From the NCBI GenBank assembly GCA_905236295.1, contig CAJOQF010000092.1:1-7233 (forward strand): a DNA stretch of 7,233 nt, written 5' to 3'. Each line of letters starts with the position of its first letter. Position 1 is the stretch's first letter. Positions 6,641-7,233 of this stretch are shown piece after piece. Under the pieces are notes generated by a model. It saw only the letters and a program-made list of their open reading frames with translations. It made no database searches and was not told the DNA's origin. The DNA is from an uncultured Eubacterium sp. (lineage in GTDB: Bacteria > Bacillota > Clostridia > Lachnospirales > Lachnospiraceae). The position numbers and the translations under genes were made by a program.

Positions 6641-7233
6641 TTATGTAAACAACGGAACGAGGAACAAGAATCCCAAAGCTGTAATGATACCAGATACGAT
6701 AAGTACGATCGCGCAGAATCCCATGATATCTCTGGCTCCGAGTTTTGCAATACCGAGTGCCGGGAGAGCCCAGAACGGCTGAAGCATGTTGGTCCATGCA
6801 TCACCCCAAGCGATAGACATAGCTGTTACAGCCGGTGTAACACCGAGCTTTGCACCTGCAGGCATCATGATCGGACCCTGAACTGCCCACTGTCCGCCGC
6901 CTGACGGTACGAAGAAGTTTACGATACCGGCAGCTATGTATGTAAGAACCGGGAATGTATGCGCATTCGAAATGCTTACGAAGAAGTTTGAGATAGCTCC
7001 GGCAAGCGAAACGCCATCTGCTCCAGCTGTCGTCATCATGCCCTGAATTCCGGCGTAGAACGGGAACTGAAGGATGATTCCGCCTGAAGATTTAGCCGCT
7101 TCTGCGATTGCTCTTACATAGCTTATCGGTGTCTTATGGAAAGCGATACCAAGGATAAGGAAAATAAGATTTACTATGTTGAGTGAGAGTGCATTTAAGA
7201 TACTGCCAGAAGAAATAAAGTACCAGATTATAA
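6641..7233 (-). CDS. atoE: Short-chain fatty acid transporter, AtoE family (5' end outside window)
   Basis: The frame is open from the window edge to TAA at 6641-6643, giving the last 196 residues; family members are usually about 440, so a little under half is present. It is recognised from conserved segments: NIVNLIFLILGIAFHKTP near the window edge, GGIILQFPFYAGIQGMM, NFFVPSGGGQWAVQGPIMMPA, GDAWTNMLQPFWALPALG and ARDIMGFC. These belong to the AtoE (TIGR00366-type) family, membrane carriers associated with uptake of acetoacetate, butyrate and other short-chain fatty acids. Several hydrophobic helices are evident. The apparent internal start at 7039 is not the true start, because homology continues upstream of it without a break. 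No terminator separates it from the MFS gene 88 bp downstream. The exact substrate is inferred from family membership only; which metabolic genes precede it cannot be seen. Confidence 0.9.
   Translation of the reverse strand, partial: IIWYFISSGSILNALSLNIVNLIFLILGIAFHKTPISYVRAIAEAAKSSGGIILQFPFYAGIQGMMTTAGADGVSLAGAISNFFVSISNAHTFPVLTYIAAGIVNFFVPSGGGQWAVQGPIMMPAGAKLGVTPAVTAMSIAWGDAWTNMLQPFWALPALGIAKLGARDIMGFCAIVLIVSGIITALGFLFLVPLFT

Noticed and set aside
6641..7039. Treating the last 132 codons as a separate small transporter gene
   Set aside because: The frame continues open to the window edge and the upstream residues (for example GGIILQFPFYAGIQG) match the AtoE family, so the internal ATG is not the true start.

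Overview
The window looks like a chromosomal segment from a low-to-moderate-GC Gram-positive anaerobe, most likely a Clostridia member of the Lachnospiraceae type. This is inferred from the strong GGAGG ribosome sites, the style of the hybrid kinases (including a degenerate receiver ending in a KPFY motif) and the AtoE-type transporter. No rRNA, tRNA, mobile element or CRISPR array was seen. Every gene I can support is on the minus strand, so transcription runs from high to low coordinates.

Layout in transcription order. (1) 7233-6641: the C-terminal 196 residues of an AtoE-family short-chain fatty acid transporter, whose 5' end lies outside the window. (2) 6640-6553: an 88-bp AT-rich spacer with a predicted promoter, a perfect 9-bp inverted repeat and a strong ribosome site. 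(3) 6552-5224: a complete 12-helix major facilitator transporter resembling the oxalate/formate antiporter group. (4) 5223-5054: a perfect 13-bp terminator hairpin with a U-rich tail, then a TATAAT promoter whose -35 overlaps the base of that hairpin. (5) 5053-2963: a membrane hybrid histidine kinase with a pseudoreceiver and a true receiver (kinase A). (6) 3006-2731: a 91-residue histidine phosphotransfer (Hpt) protein that starts at TTG inside the end of kinase A and lacks the first helices of the usual domain. (7) 2737-62: a second membrane hybrid histidine kinase whose C-terminus is a complete DegV/FakB-like fatty-acid-binding domain (kinase B). (8) 61-1: a short AT-rich tail with no clear gene or terminator.

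The three signalling genes overlap (44 and 7 bp), so they almost certainly form one translationally coupled operon. Two membrane kinases, two phosphorylatable receivers and a free Hpt protein suggest a branched phosphorelay, but no DNA-binding response regulator is visible. The most unusual feature is the DegV domain at the end of kinase B, placed next to a short-chain fatty acid transporter. I infer, without proof, that the operon links a fatty-acid or acyl-phosphate signal to phosphotransfer. The DegV pocket is atypical: the usual His before the GPG motif is Asn and the GGRI motif is absent, so its ligand could differ from that of classical FakB proteins.
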